Assembly: GCA_002346475.1 (NCBI GenBank)
Contig: DDZV01000024.1
Coordinates: 1 to 33,437, forward strand
Length of the DNA stretch: 33,437 bases
Direction of reading: 5' to 3'
DNA from: Acidobacteria bacterium UBA2999
GTDB lineage: Bacteria; Acidobacteriota; Vicinamibacteria; Vicinamibacterales; UBA2999
In this document: positions 8,467-16,746 of the stretch, one piece after another
Layout of the letters: the number at the start of each line of letters is the position of its first letter
How positions within the stretch are numbered: the first letter of the stretch is position 1
Program-made: the position numbers and the translations under genes
The notes under the pieces: generated by a model
Seen by the model: only the letters and a program-made list of their open reading frames with translations
Database searches by the model: none
Told to the model about the DNA's origin: nothing

Positions 8467-9518
8467 TGAACCCACTTCGTATTGCCTTAGTCGCACCAGT
8501 TGCTACATCAGTACCACCAGTTCGATCGGGATCAATCGAAACGGTAACAGCTCTATTAAGTGACGGTCTCGTCGCACATGGTCACGATGTCACCCTCTTT
8601 GCAACAGCACAATCAGTGACAAATGCGAAATTGCATGTCAGCTTTCCACGTGGTTACGGCGATGATTCCTCAATCTGGCCTTGGGAACTCTGCGAATTGT
8701 TTAACCTGGCTGCAGCTGTCGAACGTGCAAGTGATTTTGACGTAATCCACTGCCAAGCCGAATACGCTCCAATGTCCCTCTCCTTTAGTCGTGTATCACC
8801 AGTACCCTTAGTCCAAACCGTACACTATCTCCCAGCACTGGAAGAGGTGAAACTTTGGTCACGTTATCCCAACGCACCATTCATTGCTGTCTCACATGAA
8901 CAAACACAACAACTAACGGGCCTTAATGTCATTGCAACGATCCCACATGCCGTTGACACCGCGAAATTCTTATATCAAGGAACCCCTGATGACTATCTTC
9001 TATTCCTTGGGCGTTTCATGAAAAGAAAGGGTGTCCTGGAATCAATAGAAGTGGCGAAACGTACTGGTATGCGCCTAATGCTTGCTGCTGCTGCCAACGA
9101 TTATTATCGTGATGTTGTGGCACCACTCGTGGACCAGAAACAAATTGTGTACGTCGGCGAGGTTGACCAGGCCGCTAAAATCGATCTTCTTCGCGGTGCG
9201 CGGGCACTTTTATACCCCGTACAAACAGGCGAACCCTTTGGCTTAGTCCTAGCTGAAGCCATGGTGTGCGGTACTCCAGTCGCAGCCCTTGACCAGGGAG
9301 CCGTTCATGAAGTCGTAGACAACGGCGTAACCGGTATGATTTTTCAATCACTCGACGAACTAGTTAACGAGCTCGGACAAGTTCTAGCTCTAGACCGCCT
9401 GACAGTCAGCCGGCAGGCCTGCGAACGATTTAACATCGACAACATGGTTAAGGCTCATATTGATGCGTACTCCCAGCTTCGTAAAGTAACAATCGCTCAC
9501 AATGAGATTAGAGACTGA
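8466..9518 (+). CDS. Family 4 glycosyltransferase
   Basis: 350 residues. The ATG overlaps the preceding TAA by one base (TAATG). It opens with RIALVAPVATSVPPVRSGSI followed by a helix and HGHDVTLFA, the typical acceptor-domain start of GT4 enzymes. FLGRFMKRKGV and the later E-x7-E motif in GEPFGLVLAEAMVCGTPVAA mark the retaining GT-B donor site. It lacks a signal peptide. It should add a sugar from a nucleotide donor to the intermediate handled by this operon; the specific sugar is unknown. Confidence 0.9.
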   Translation: MNPLRIALVAPVATSVPPVRSGSIETVTALLSDGLVAHGHDVTLFATAQSVTNAKLHVSFPRGYGDDSSIWPWELCELFNLAAAVERASDFDVIHCQAEYAPMSLSFSRVSPVPLVQTVHYLPALEEVKLWSRYPNAPFIAVSHEQTQQLTGLNVIATIPHAVDTAKFLYQGTPDDYLLFLGRFMKRKGVLESIEVAKRTGMRLMLAAAANDYYRDVVAPLVDQKQIVYVGEVDQAAKIDLLRGARALLYPVQTGEPFGLVLAEAMVCGTPVAALDQGAVHEVVDNGVTGMIFQSLDELVNELGQVLALDRLTVSRQACERFNIDNMVKAHIDAYSQLRKVTIAHNEIRD

Positions 9519-10308
9519 CAATTTAACTTCGTATTCGCTTCTTGCAGTTTTTGCCCATCCCGATGATGAATCATTGGCATGTGGTGGACTCCTAGCATGG
9601 TGTGCAGATCGTGGGGCACGTGTTGCCCTGCTCTGTGCTACTCACGGTGAGCAAGGTCCCAACCGGAGTGGAAATAACAAAACACCTGCTCAACTGGGGT
9701 CAACACGGGCACGTGAACTCAAGCAAGCTGCAAAAGTGCTAGGCCTGTCTGATGTCGTTCTTCTTGATTATCCAGATGGTTCCTTGAAATGGTCTGATAC
9801 AAATCCTCTCAAGGAACAGATTGTTGACGCCATCCAAAAGTTTCGTCCGGATATCGTTATTACATTTGGGAGAGACGGCCTCTACTGGCATCCGGACCAC
9901 ATTGCTATCCATGAGAGCACGACAGCAGCTTGCGCTACCATGGGTACTAAGGCGCCAGCGCTCTATTACGTAACTATGCCCCCTGATTGCGTGAAAACCC
10001 TTGTGGACACGATCAGCAGTCGTCCCGCCGCCCATGCGCTGTCCAAAGAATTCTGCGGGATTAGTGATTTAAACGCTTTTGGTGCACAGGCACCCCACCC
10101 AACCCTCGTTCTGAATGTCGGTTGTTTCGCGATCCAAAAACTTTCGGCTCTTCGTTGTCATCAAACACAAGTCGCTGGGAGTGTGCTCATGCATATGACT
10201 GATCGTGATGCTGAAGAACTCTTTAGTATTGAGCACTTTCATCGCTCTATAATTGGACAGACTCATAACACGTTCCTCGAGTCCCTGCCGTCTAGGCCAA
10301 ACAAATAA
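9502..10308 (+). CDS. PIG-L/LmbE family zinc deacetylase
   Basis: 268 residues, ATG inside the end of the GT4 gene (17-nt overlap). The zinc and catalytic motif AHPDDE is at residues 18-23 and the second metal motif HPDH at 130-133, so the site looks intact. PIG-L enzymes remove an acetyl group from N-acetylglucosamine in linked sugars: GPI precursor, mycothiol and bacillithiol intermediates, and some antibiotics. Two glycosyltransferases upstream fit a step in which a transferred GlcNAc-type residue is deacetylated to expose an amine. The acceptor is not identifiable. It may equally belong to the hydrolase-like members of unknown substrate. Confidence 0.9.
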   Translation: MRLETDNLTSYSLLAVFAHPDDESLACGGLLAWCADRGARVALLCATHGEQGPNRSGNNKTPAQLGSTRARELKQAAKVLGLSDVVLLDYPDGSLKWSDTNPLKEQIVDAIQKFRPDIVITFGRDGLYWHPDHIAIHESTTAACATMGTKAPALYYVTMPPDCVKTLVDTISSRPAAHALSKEFCGISDLNAFGAQAPHPTLVLNVGCFAIQKLSALRCHQTQVAGSVLMHMTDRDAEELFSIEHFHRSIIGQTHNTFLESLPSRPNK

Positions 10309-10314
10309 AAATCC

Positions 10315-11556
10315 GTGCGCCACGATCTCCTGACACTACTACGTTGCCCCTTCTGCGGAACTCAACCATCACTTATAAACAATAACTCTCTTGTACAGGA
10401 AAGTAATCATGTTGAGTCTGGTGTCCTCGGTTGTGCATGCTGTGCATTTCCTGTTGTCGCTGGTATCCCAGTGATGGTAACGAATGAGACCACCACAAAA
10501 GCCATGCACGAATTGGAAGCAGGCCATCCAGAAGCGGCGTTTCTCAGTCTTCTTGAACTTGATAAAACACGTACAACTGCCTTTCGTAAATTACTGCAAC
10601 AAGACAAGCCAATCACTTATCGACAAGCTGTGGATATTCTTAGTTCTGACGAAGAGGGAACTTATTTCTTTTATCGATTTACAGATCCAACTTATCTACT
10701 TGCAAAAGCTCTTCTAGAAACTATCAGTCAAGAATCTCCACTGACGGCGGGAATGACGTTAGATCTTTGTGGAGGATCTGGGCACCTTACACGAGTCATG
10801 ACAAGTTCCAAGCCAACTAAGGGTGTTGTCCTGGCCGACAAAGCATTCTGGAAACTCTGGCTTGCCACACATTTTGTAGCACCTGAGTGTAATCCGGTTT
10901 GCTGTGATGCCAATCAGCCCTTACCTTTTCCACGAGAAACATTCTCAATGGTCACCCTATCAGACGCATTCTCGTACATCTGGCAAAAACGTCTTCTCTC
11001 AGAGGAGATGATGCGAATCTGTGAACCTGCAGGCGCCATCGTGATTCCACATGTACATAACGCGCTCGGTGAAAATTTTTCGGCTGGGCTTCCTCTCGAA
11101 CCGGCTGCCTATCAAGAGCTTCTGTCCCCTTGCAATCCCCACTTATTCAGTGACAGGACATTGCTAAATGATTTCTTGAAGTGCAACACACTCGATCTGA
11201 AACGAAATCTCACTCCAGAAACGATAGGTCGCGAACCATCACTAACAATAGTGGCTACACAACAGCAGTCTCTATTCCGTGAATACTCGCTTACTCAAAC
11301 TGATGCAGTGACTGGCAGCTTGCAAGTGAACCCGCTGTACCGTGTAACCCGGCAGGGAAACACGTCAGTGCTTACGCTTACTTTCCCTACACCGGAATAT
11401 GAAGAAGAGTTTCGCGCGTGCCAGCAGTACCTGAAGGACACAGTAACGGTTAATGCAGACTTGACAAACCCAATCTCGCTGGAGGAGCTTGGATCAGACG
11501 CCAAAGATTTGATGCGTCGTTACATCCTGATTGATGCACCACCACATTATTACTAA
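10315..11556 (+). CDS. SAM-dependent methyltransferase with N-terminal Trm112-like zinc ribbon
   Basis: 413 residues, GTG start 6 nt after the deacetylase. Residues 5-55 form a Trm112/YcaR-like ribbon with Cys pairs 11/14 and 40/43 (LLRCPFCG, GCACC). The Rossmann methyltransferase core follows, with motif I LDLCGGSGHL at about 149-158 and a later acidic loop. The C-terminal third (about 300-413) is a separate, unrecognised domain. As the last gene of the operon it is a good candidate to methylate the deacetylated sugar or another nucleophile in the product. N- versus O-methylation cannot be told. Confidence 0.83.
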   Translation: MRHDLLTLLRCPFCGTQPSLINNNSLVQESNHVESGVLGCACCAFPVVAGIPVMVTNETTTKAMHELEAGHPEAAFLSLLELDKTRTTAFRKLLQQDKPITYRQAVDILSSDEEGTYFFYRFTDPTYLLAKALLETISQESPLTAGMTLDLCGGSGHLTRVMTSSKPTKGVVLADKAFWKLWLATHFVAPECNPVCCDANQPLPFPRETFSMVTLSDAFSYIWQKRLLSEEMMRICEPAGAIVIPHVHNALGENFSAGLPLEPAAYQELLSPCNPHLFSDRTLLNDFLKCNTLDLKRNLTPETIGREPSLTIVATQQQSLFREYSLTQTDAVTGSLQVNPLYRVTRQGNTSVLTLTFPTPEYEEEFRACQQYLKDTVTVNADLTNPISLEELGSDAKDLMRRYILIDAPPHYY

Positions 11557-11787
11557 TATCCGTTTGATCCGCGTGGGTGGCCCGTTTGGATCACGTTATG
11601 TAACCTTAGGTGGCTTATTCTCTGCTGGTATAAATTCGGACTAGCAAGAAGATGATGACACATAACAAAATGGACAACAGCATAGACTTCGTGAGCATTG
11701 GTGATCCCCTTTTTGATTCACGTTCTTAAGCTGACTCTTTGACACGAAGAGTTCACTGTCTCGTCAAACACGCAAAGCAGTCAGTAA
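11557..11787. other. Convergent intergenic region with weak hairpins
   Basis: Both flanking genes point into this 231-nt gap. It holds a hairpin at 11565-11593 and a shorter one at 11733-11753 (ACTCTT / AAGAGT, 7-nt loop). Neither has a T-tract. No ORF of note. Confidence 0.5.
11565..11593. terminator. Possible bidirectional terminator hairpin
   Basis: TGATCC pairs with GGATCA across a 17-nt interior in which GGG can pair with CCC. It lies 9 nt after the operon stop codon. There is no T-run, so intrinsic termination would be weak. Confidence 0.35.
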
Positions 11788-13428
11788 TTAATCCCTGTCA
11801 CCGAAAGCGTCAAGCAGGATCGGCAACAGTCTATGCATCGATCCCAAAGTTGGATGTGCCGGAGCAAGTCCCGGCTGAAAACCATGTTGCTCTAAGCGAT
11901 CTAGTAGAGCACGTCGACTCGCGATCACGTGAACTGGAACATCCCAGGAAACATCCGATCCGCTCACGAGAGCTGGTGGTTGATGGTCACCGATCAACAC
12001 TATGACAAAGTCACGATCAGAACGTAATTGCAAATACCCACCCAGTGATTGGTAAAGATATTCAAGAGCCTGCACATATCCAGGTCCAAGGTTTAGCCAA
12101 TCAGCCCACTGTGCCCAAGCGCGATCAAGATCCACGGTATCGTACGGCTTTGCCGTCAGAATTCTTTTCCAATCTGATTGATAAGGTGGTGTTGGAATAA
12201 ATGGAGTGTGCGTGCTGATTGTCGGAAAAAACACAAACGCTGGCTGGTGCGGCTGCTGAGCATAGACGAGGGCATCCATTCGAGCTAGCGCAAATTGATC
12301 GGTAATATCCCACCAGCCAAATGGTGGACCCTGATACCCAAGCTGTTTAGACCCATAAACCTCGTCAAACCCATAGAAACTCCCGTCTGGCCATTCACGT
12401 TGTAATCCTGGCATGATCGCCATCGTTCGGTACCCATGACGTGAAAAAGTCGTCACCATGGTGTCACGCGATTGCGCCATCAGGCGCATGTTTGTTTGTT
12501 GATCTCTTACCTCTGTCCCAGACAACAAACTAATGTGTGCTAACCACGATTCCCCTCCGAAAGTTGTTGATTCGACAAATGCAGAAGCTACTGCACGACC
12601 AGTAGTATCGATGTCGTTTTCAAGACGCTTGCGACTCTCGGAAAGCGCCTCCACAAATACCTGTTGATCCCAACTGACTGCACCATAAGATTCGACAAAA
12701 ATAATAAACACATCCGCACCAGTGACACGATCAAGTTTGGAAGACACAGTCGCTGGCGGCGGAAGAGCACGGACGCCAGCTCCAGTCATCTCGTAGGCAA
12801 AGCTAGTTACTTGCTGAAAGTAGGCGTGCGTAACTGGTGCTGCAAATCGCGGTGCCAAAGAAACATGAACATTAAACATTTGTGCCGTTGCAAGAATTAT
12901 TCCTGCCATTGCCGTTACACCTACAGTACGTCGTACAATCGCCATGTGTAAGGAATCGATTACACAAAGAAACATCAAGCGAGCAGCTAAGTAAATCAAC
13001 AGCGGGACAATAATTACGGTTGCAATGGTGAGCGCTACAAGCCATGACTCCGCAACCGTGGCCAGCATAGCGCTAATAGCTGGGAGATGCCGTGCATCCC
13101 AGTACAAATTAAGATCGCGACCATAGAGGGAAGGCACAGTCACATCGACATACCTCCCAAGCACTAGAAAAACCCACAACAGGGCTAACCAGTGCTGTGT
13201 CGACCGCGAGAACCCACTTCGCTTCCAGTACACTGCTAAAAGAACAACCACAACTATCAACAGTTCAACTGAAACTAATGAACTCAAGCGCACGCCAAGA
13301 GTAGGCCAAACATTTTCAAATGTTAGTGAAGCATTAAGACACAGTGCTGAAATAACTAGCAGGATTCCACGGAACCAAAACCTTTGAAAGTGCATACTAA
13401 TCCAGCTGAACAGAGTATTAGTTTTCAT
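11788..13428 (-). CDS. Membrane sulfatase-fold protein (LtaS/phosphoglycerol- or phosphoethanolamine-transferase-like)
   Basis: 546 residues from the ATG at 13428. A longer frame to 13533 would run 89 nt into the upstream gene, so I prefer the internal Met, which leaves a 16-nt gap. Five hydrophobic segments in the first ~230 residues precede an alkaline-phosphatase/sulfatase-fold domain. Motifs seen are FIIFVESYG (first metal strand), TTFGGESW with a likely Thr nucleophile, FFPTISTHTPF and the late metal motif GDHQP. This layout matches LtaS and phosphoglycerol transferase I more than secreted arylsulfatases. Its partner on the same strand makes a CDP-alcohol-derived lipid, so transfer of a phospholipid headgroup to a periplasmic glycan is plausible. 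Hydrolysis of a sulfate ester remains possible. Confidence 0.78.
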   Translation of the reverse strand: MKTNTLFSWISMHFQRFWFRGILLVISALCLNASLTFENVWPTLGVRLSSLVSVELLIVVVVLLAVYWKRSGFSRSTQHWLALLWVFLVLGRYVDVTVPSLYGRDLNLYWDARHLPAISAMLATVAESWLVALTIATVIIVPLLIYLAARLMFLCVIDSLHMAIVRRTVGVTAMAGIILATAQMFNVHVSLAPRFAAPVTHAYFQQVTSFAYEMTGAGVRALPPPATVSSKLDRVTGADVFIIFVESYGAVSWDQQVFVEALSESRKRLENDIDTTGRAVASAFVESTTFGGESWLAHISLLSGTEVRDQQTNMRLMAQSRDTMVTTFSRHGYRTMAIMPGLQREWPDGSFYGFDEVYGSKQLGYQGPPFGWWDITDQFALARMDALVYAQQPHQPAFVFFPTISTHTPFIPTPPYQSDWKRILTAKPYDTVDLDRAWAQWADWLNLGPGYVQALEYLYQSLGGYLQLRSDRDFVIVLIGDHQPPALVSGSDVSWDVPVHVIASRRALLDRLEQHGFQPGLAPAHPTLGSMHRLLPILLDAFGDRD

Positions 13429-13444
13429 GAATCTAGAATGTTTA

Positions 13445-14200
13445 TCATTTGACCGTACTACTAGAGTGTGGAAGGTGTCCCTGCCCGTACCACAAGCGTT
13501 TAATATCAATAGCAAATGACCATGAGAGCACAACCAGTGTTATAGCTGTAACGATAGCGCTCAATGGAAAACTGACAATCGGAGCAAGTGCCACACATAA
13601 GCCCACAACTTGTATAACACAGACCGTACGTCCGCGAAGTGTTGGCCGCAATGGCTGCGCCAGCCAGGGTAGCAACCACCCTGTTACGACGAAGCTATAT
13701 CGCATCAATCCACACAAGAGAACCCAGATGCCCGCTTTACCGTACTGCCACACAAGAACTGACATGCTCAAAATGAGCAGGGCATCAATTTCCATGTCAA
13801 ATCGAGCACCAAAATCACTCGCCATCTTAGTACGCCTAGCGAGCCAACCGTCTAAAGCATCAAAAATAGCAATGATGGCGGCTAGTAAAACTGCAGACCA
13901 TGCCAAACGTGGTATCACAGGTTGATTGACAAGTCCGACTAATAAGGCCAGAAGTGCAGCTCGACCAACGGTAACGTAATTAGCAGAGCCAAGACGACCA
14001 AAGGGATGGTGTCTACTGACATAGATAGCAGCAATTGCCATCATTACGAAAAATACGATCCCTGCATGTATTGGGTAAAAGTCGTTGACCCAGGGGCGTA
14101 CCTGCCAGGCAATACCGGTTACCGCCAGGCAACCAACTACACTCGCAAGGACAACACGCATCCGAAGTAGTGCGCCAGAAAACCAATATATACGAGTCAT
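13445..14200 (-). CDS. CDP-alcohol phosphatidyltransferase family protein
   Basis: 251 residues from ATG 14200; ATG 14212 is equally possible. The open frame to 14293 would overlap the divergent dehydrogenase and adds a non-family-like leader. The hallmark D-G-x2-A-R-x8-G-x3-D-x3-D motif is complete in DGWLARRTKMASDFGARFDM and the next residues EID. At least five hydrophobic helices surround it. Enzymes of this fold swap CMP of a CDP-alcohol for another alcohol (phosphatidylglycerophosphate, phosphatidylinositol phosphate, cardiolipin and similar products). The acceptor is not readable. It is upstream of, and likely co-transcribed with, the sulfatase-fold gene. Confidence 0.88.
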   Translation of the reverse strand: MTRIYWFSGALLRMRVVLASVVGCLAVTGIAWQVRPWVNDFYPIHAGIVFFVMMAIAAIYVSRHHPFGRLGSANYVTVGRAALLALLVGLVNQPVIPRLAWSAVLLAAIIAIFDALDGWLARRTKMASDFGARFDMEIDALLILSMSVLVWQYGKAGIWVLLCGLMRYSFVVTGWLLPWLAQPLRPTLRGRTVCVIQVVGLCVALAPIVSFPLSAIVTAITLVVLSWSFAIDIKRLWYGQGHLPHSSSTVK

Positions 14201-14261
14201 TATTGGAAACATCGAATCAAAGCATTGTAACGGGACCCGTATCGCAACAAAATGGTCAACT

Positions 14262-15245
14262 ATGGCTGACCATGTTAGAGCATTTTGGGTCACGAAACCT
14301 GGTCACGGTGAAATCCGCACAGAAGAATTGCCCCCGCTGGGAAAAGAAGACCTAGTTATCCGTGCACTTTTTAGTGGAATAAGTCGAGGCACAGAGTCTC
14401 TTGTGTTCCATGGGCAGGTCCCACACAGTGAACGGACACGCATGAGGGCTCCATTTCAAGTAGGTGAATTTCCAGCACCAGTGAAATACGGATATGCAAG
14501 TGTGGGTTATGTTGAACATGGCCCAGACAACCTGAAAGATCGTTCTGTGTTTGTACTCTATCCTCACCAAACTCGTTATGTCGTACCAGCAAATGCAGTC
14601 CACCCATTACCACAGGACTTGACACCTGAACGCGCGGTTCTTGCCGCGAACTTAGAAACAGCTATTAACGGTCTCTGGGATTCCAAGCTAAACGTAGGAG
14701 ATCATGTAACGGTAATTGGCGCAGGGACCGTCGGCTGTCTCACTGCCTGGTTAGTTGTCAACATCCTTGGCTGCACAGTTGAACTTGTTGACATCAATAC
14801 AAATCGATCGAAAGTGGCACACACGCTTGGCGTTCAGTTTGCTGAACCGAATACGGCAACTCCGAATGCTGATACTGTTTTTCATGCAAGCGGTTCTCCT
14901 GGAGGACTTGAACTCGCGCTAAAACTTGCAGGTATTGAATCAACGATCGTCGAACTTAGCTGGTTTGGCGAACAGACAGTACCTCTACCACTTGGCAAAG
15001 ATTTCCATGCTAAACGTCTGACAATTACTTCATCACAAGTTGGTAGGATTCCGCCCACACAACGTCCCCGCTGGAACACACACCGCCGCTTACAATTAGC
15101 GCTTCGGTTACTAGTTGATCCTGTGCTCGATACCCTTATTACGGCAGAGAGTGACTTTGAAATGCTTCCGCAAGTAATGGCAAAGCTTGCAAGTTCACCT
15201 GGAGACACGCTCTGCCACCGCATCAAGTATCCATCATCAATATGA
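14262..15245 (+). CDS. MDR-superfamily dehydrogenase (zinc-alcohol-dehydrogenase-like) lacking obvious zinc cysteines
   Basis: 327 residues from ATG 14262 (MADHVRAFWVTKPGHGEIRT). The open frame runs back to 14085 but that stretch lies inside the opposite-strand gene and is not family-like. The GroES-like N-terminal half has GISRGTE where classical enzymes have the Cys-Gly catalytic zinc loop. No structural four-cysteine lobe is visible. The cofactor fold is clear: VTVIGAGTVGCLTAW (GxGxxG) then an acidic strand end VELVDIN. Thus it is probably an NAD(P)-linked, zinc-independent MDR reductase. It heads a divergent operon with the pterin-synthase homologue 22 nt downstream and may reduce a product of that pathway. 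Confidence 0.85.
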   Translation: MADHVRAFWVTKPGHGEIRTEELPPLGKEDLVIRALFSGISRGTESLVFHGQVPHSERTRMRAPFQVGEFPAPVKYGYASVGYVEHGPDNLKDRSVFVLYPHQTRYVVPANAVHPLPQDLTPERAVLAANLETAINGLWDSKLNVGDHVTVIGAGTVGCLTAWLVVNILGCTVELVDINTNRSKVAHTLGVQFAEPNTATPNADTVFHASGSPGGLELALKLAGIESTIVELSWFGEQTVPLPLGKDFHAKRLTITSSQVGRIPPTQRPRWNTHRRLQLALRLLVDPVLDTLITAESDFEMLPQVMAKLASSPGDTLCHRIKYPSSI

Positions 15246-15267
15246 TTTTGTGACGGGAGAAAAATGA

Positions 15268-15678
15268 ATGATGTACAGCATATCAGTGCGTGATCACATG
15301 ATGATCGCACACAGCTTCAAGGGAGAAGTTTTTGGGCCGGCACAACGTTTGCACGGTGCAACCTACATCGTGGATGTTGAGTTCAGACGAGCAACCCTTG
15401 ATGCCGATGGGCTCGTTCTTGATATTGGATGTGCGACTGAAACACTCCACAAAATTCTTACTAAATTGAACTATCAAAATCTTGATGAAGTTGAGACTTT
15501 TAAAAATAAAAACACAACAACAGAATTTCTGGCACGTGTAGTATTTGATGCTATGGTTGAAGCGATTCGCCGCGGAGAACTTGGTCCACATGCAAAAGAC
15601 TTAGAAGAACTTAAAGTAACATTACACGAATCACACGTTGCATCAGCATCCTTTAATGGGCGTATCGGCGACGCATGA
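15268..15678 (+). CDS. 6-pyruvoyl-tetrahydropterin synthase / QueD-like (6-carboxytetrahydropterin synthase family), variant active site
   Basis: 136 residues from the first of two consecutive ATGs, with GGGAGA upstream. The T-fold architecture is evident: IAHSF (first zinc His, residue 15), LHGATY (residues 28-33), NTTTEFLARVVFD and the late LHESH with His120/Glu121. Canonical PTPS/QueD has HGH for the second and third zinc ligands; here it is HGA. The catalytic Cys normally just before it is absent (FGPAQRLHG). The known family converts 7,8-dihydroneopterin triphosphate to 6-pyruvoyl- or 6-carboxy-tetrahydropterin. This subgroup may catalyse something related but different. I recall similar sequences with the AHSF/RLHGAT signature in other bacteria, so the changes look like a subfamily trait rather than decay. 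Confidence 0.87.
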   Translation: MMYSISVRDHMMIAHSFKGEVFGPAQRLHGATYIVDVEFRRATLDADGLVLDIGCATETLHKILTKLNYQNLDEVETFKNKNTTTEFLARVVFDAMVEAIRRGELGPHAKDLEELKVTLHESHVASASFNGRIGDA

Positions 15679-15687
15679 TAGCAACCC

Positions 15688-16746
15688 ATGGCTTCCCCAC
15701 TAGTTTTTGTCGTCCCGGGTCAACTTGGAACTCTCACTGGTGGTTCTGTGTACAACAAGCGGATGATCGACACACTCCGCGAACACTACAAGCCGGTTGA
15801 TGTTCGTGAACTAGATAATAGTTTTCCCAAGCCAACATCCGCTGCACTCGAACATGCTAAAGGCACTCTGGCCGCCTTGCCAACAGATTCAATTGTAGTT
15901 ATTGATGGACTGGCACTTGGTGCGATCCCAGAAATCATCACGCTCGAAGCTCAACGCCTTTGCATCGTAGCACTCGTGCATCTCCCAATTGCGAAAGCAA
16001 TTGGGCTGGAACAAGAAACCGCCACAAAATTTGCTGCAAGCGAACGCCGCGCACTCTCTGCCTGTGCTGCAATTGTGGTCACTGGTAGAACGGCCCTCGA
16101 CATGTTGCTCCCTTATGGATTGGTGCCTAATCTAATTACGGTTGTCGAACCTGGCACAAATCCCGCTTCCTTAGCAATTGGATCCCACTCAGGCAAACTA
16201 CAACTTCTCTCAGTAGCTACTCTCAGCCCTGGTAAAGGCCATGCGATCCTTCTACAAGCATTAACCAACTTGGCACACCATCAATGGCATCTGACTTGTA
16301 TTGGCAACCTCACTCGTTACCCTGCAACGGTCAAACAAGTCCGCTCGTTGATACACAAATTTGAGCTCCACGATCGCGTGTCGCTGGTAGGCGAACTGGA
16401 AGAAACAGAACTTGAGCAGTACTACAGCAAGGCAGATGTGTTTGTATTACCAACACTCCTAGAAACATATGGAATGGCAGTGGCCGAAGCCCTTGCCAGA
16501 GGCCTCCCTGTTATCAGCACAACAACAGGTGCCATCCCACAACTTGTAGGTAACGATGCTGGAATTCTTGTACCCGTTGGGGATTTAGCATCACTGACTC
16601 GTGCGCTTGCAAAAATGATTACCAATGAAGAAATCCGTATAAGCTGTTCCAAAGGTGCACGGCATGTTCGTGAATTTCTGCCAAACTGGAAGCATTCCGC
16701 AAGTTCTTTTGCAGCCGTACTTGAGAAACTTGAGAACCGTGAATAA
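15688..16746 (+). CDS. Family 4 glycosyltransferase of the pterin-type operon
   Basis: 352 residues, ATG 9 nt after the pterin-synthase homologue; no strong Shine-Dalgarno, so coupling is likely. The N-terminal strand VFVVPGQLGTLTGGSVYNKR is a typical nucleotide-sugar GT-B opening. LLSVATLSPGKGH and the E-x7-E donor motif in ETYGMAVAEALARGLPVI define GT4. No membrane segment. Sitting between a pterin-synthase homologue and a methyltransferase, it is the best candidate to glycosylate the small molecule made here. Pterin glycosides are known natural products of cyanobacteria and others. That link is inference. Confidence 0.9.
   Translation: MASPLVFVVPGQLGTLTGGSVYNKRMIDTLREHYKPVDVRELDNSFPKPTSAALEHAKGTLAALPTDSIVVIDGLALGAIPEIITLEAQRLCIVALVHLPIAKAIGLEQETATKFAASERRALSACAAIVVTGRTALDMLLPYGLVPNLITVVEPGTNPASLAIGSHSGKLQLLSVATLSPGKGHAILLQALTNLAHHQWHLTCIGNLTRYPATVKQVRSLIHKFELHDRVSLVGELEETELEQYYSKADVFVLPTLLETYGMAVAEALARGLPVISTTTGAIPQLVGNDAGILVPVGDLASLTRALAKMITNEEIRISCSKGARHVREFLPNWKHSASSFAAVLEKLENRE

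Noticed and set aside
13429..13533. Longer start for the sulfatase-fold protein
   Set aside because: It would overlap the CDP-alcohol transferase by 89 nt and adds residues without membrane or family character.
16655..16738. Extended ATG start for the methyltransferase
   Set aside because: The additional codons are the glycosyltransferase sequence read in another frame; GTG 16739 with an 8-nt overlap is more natural.
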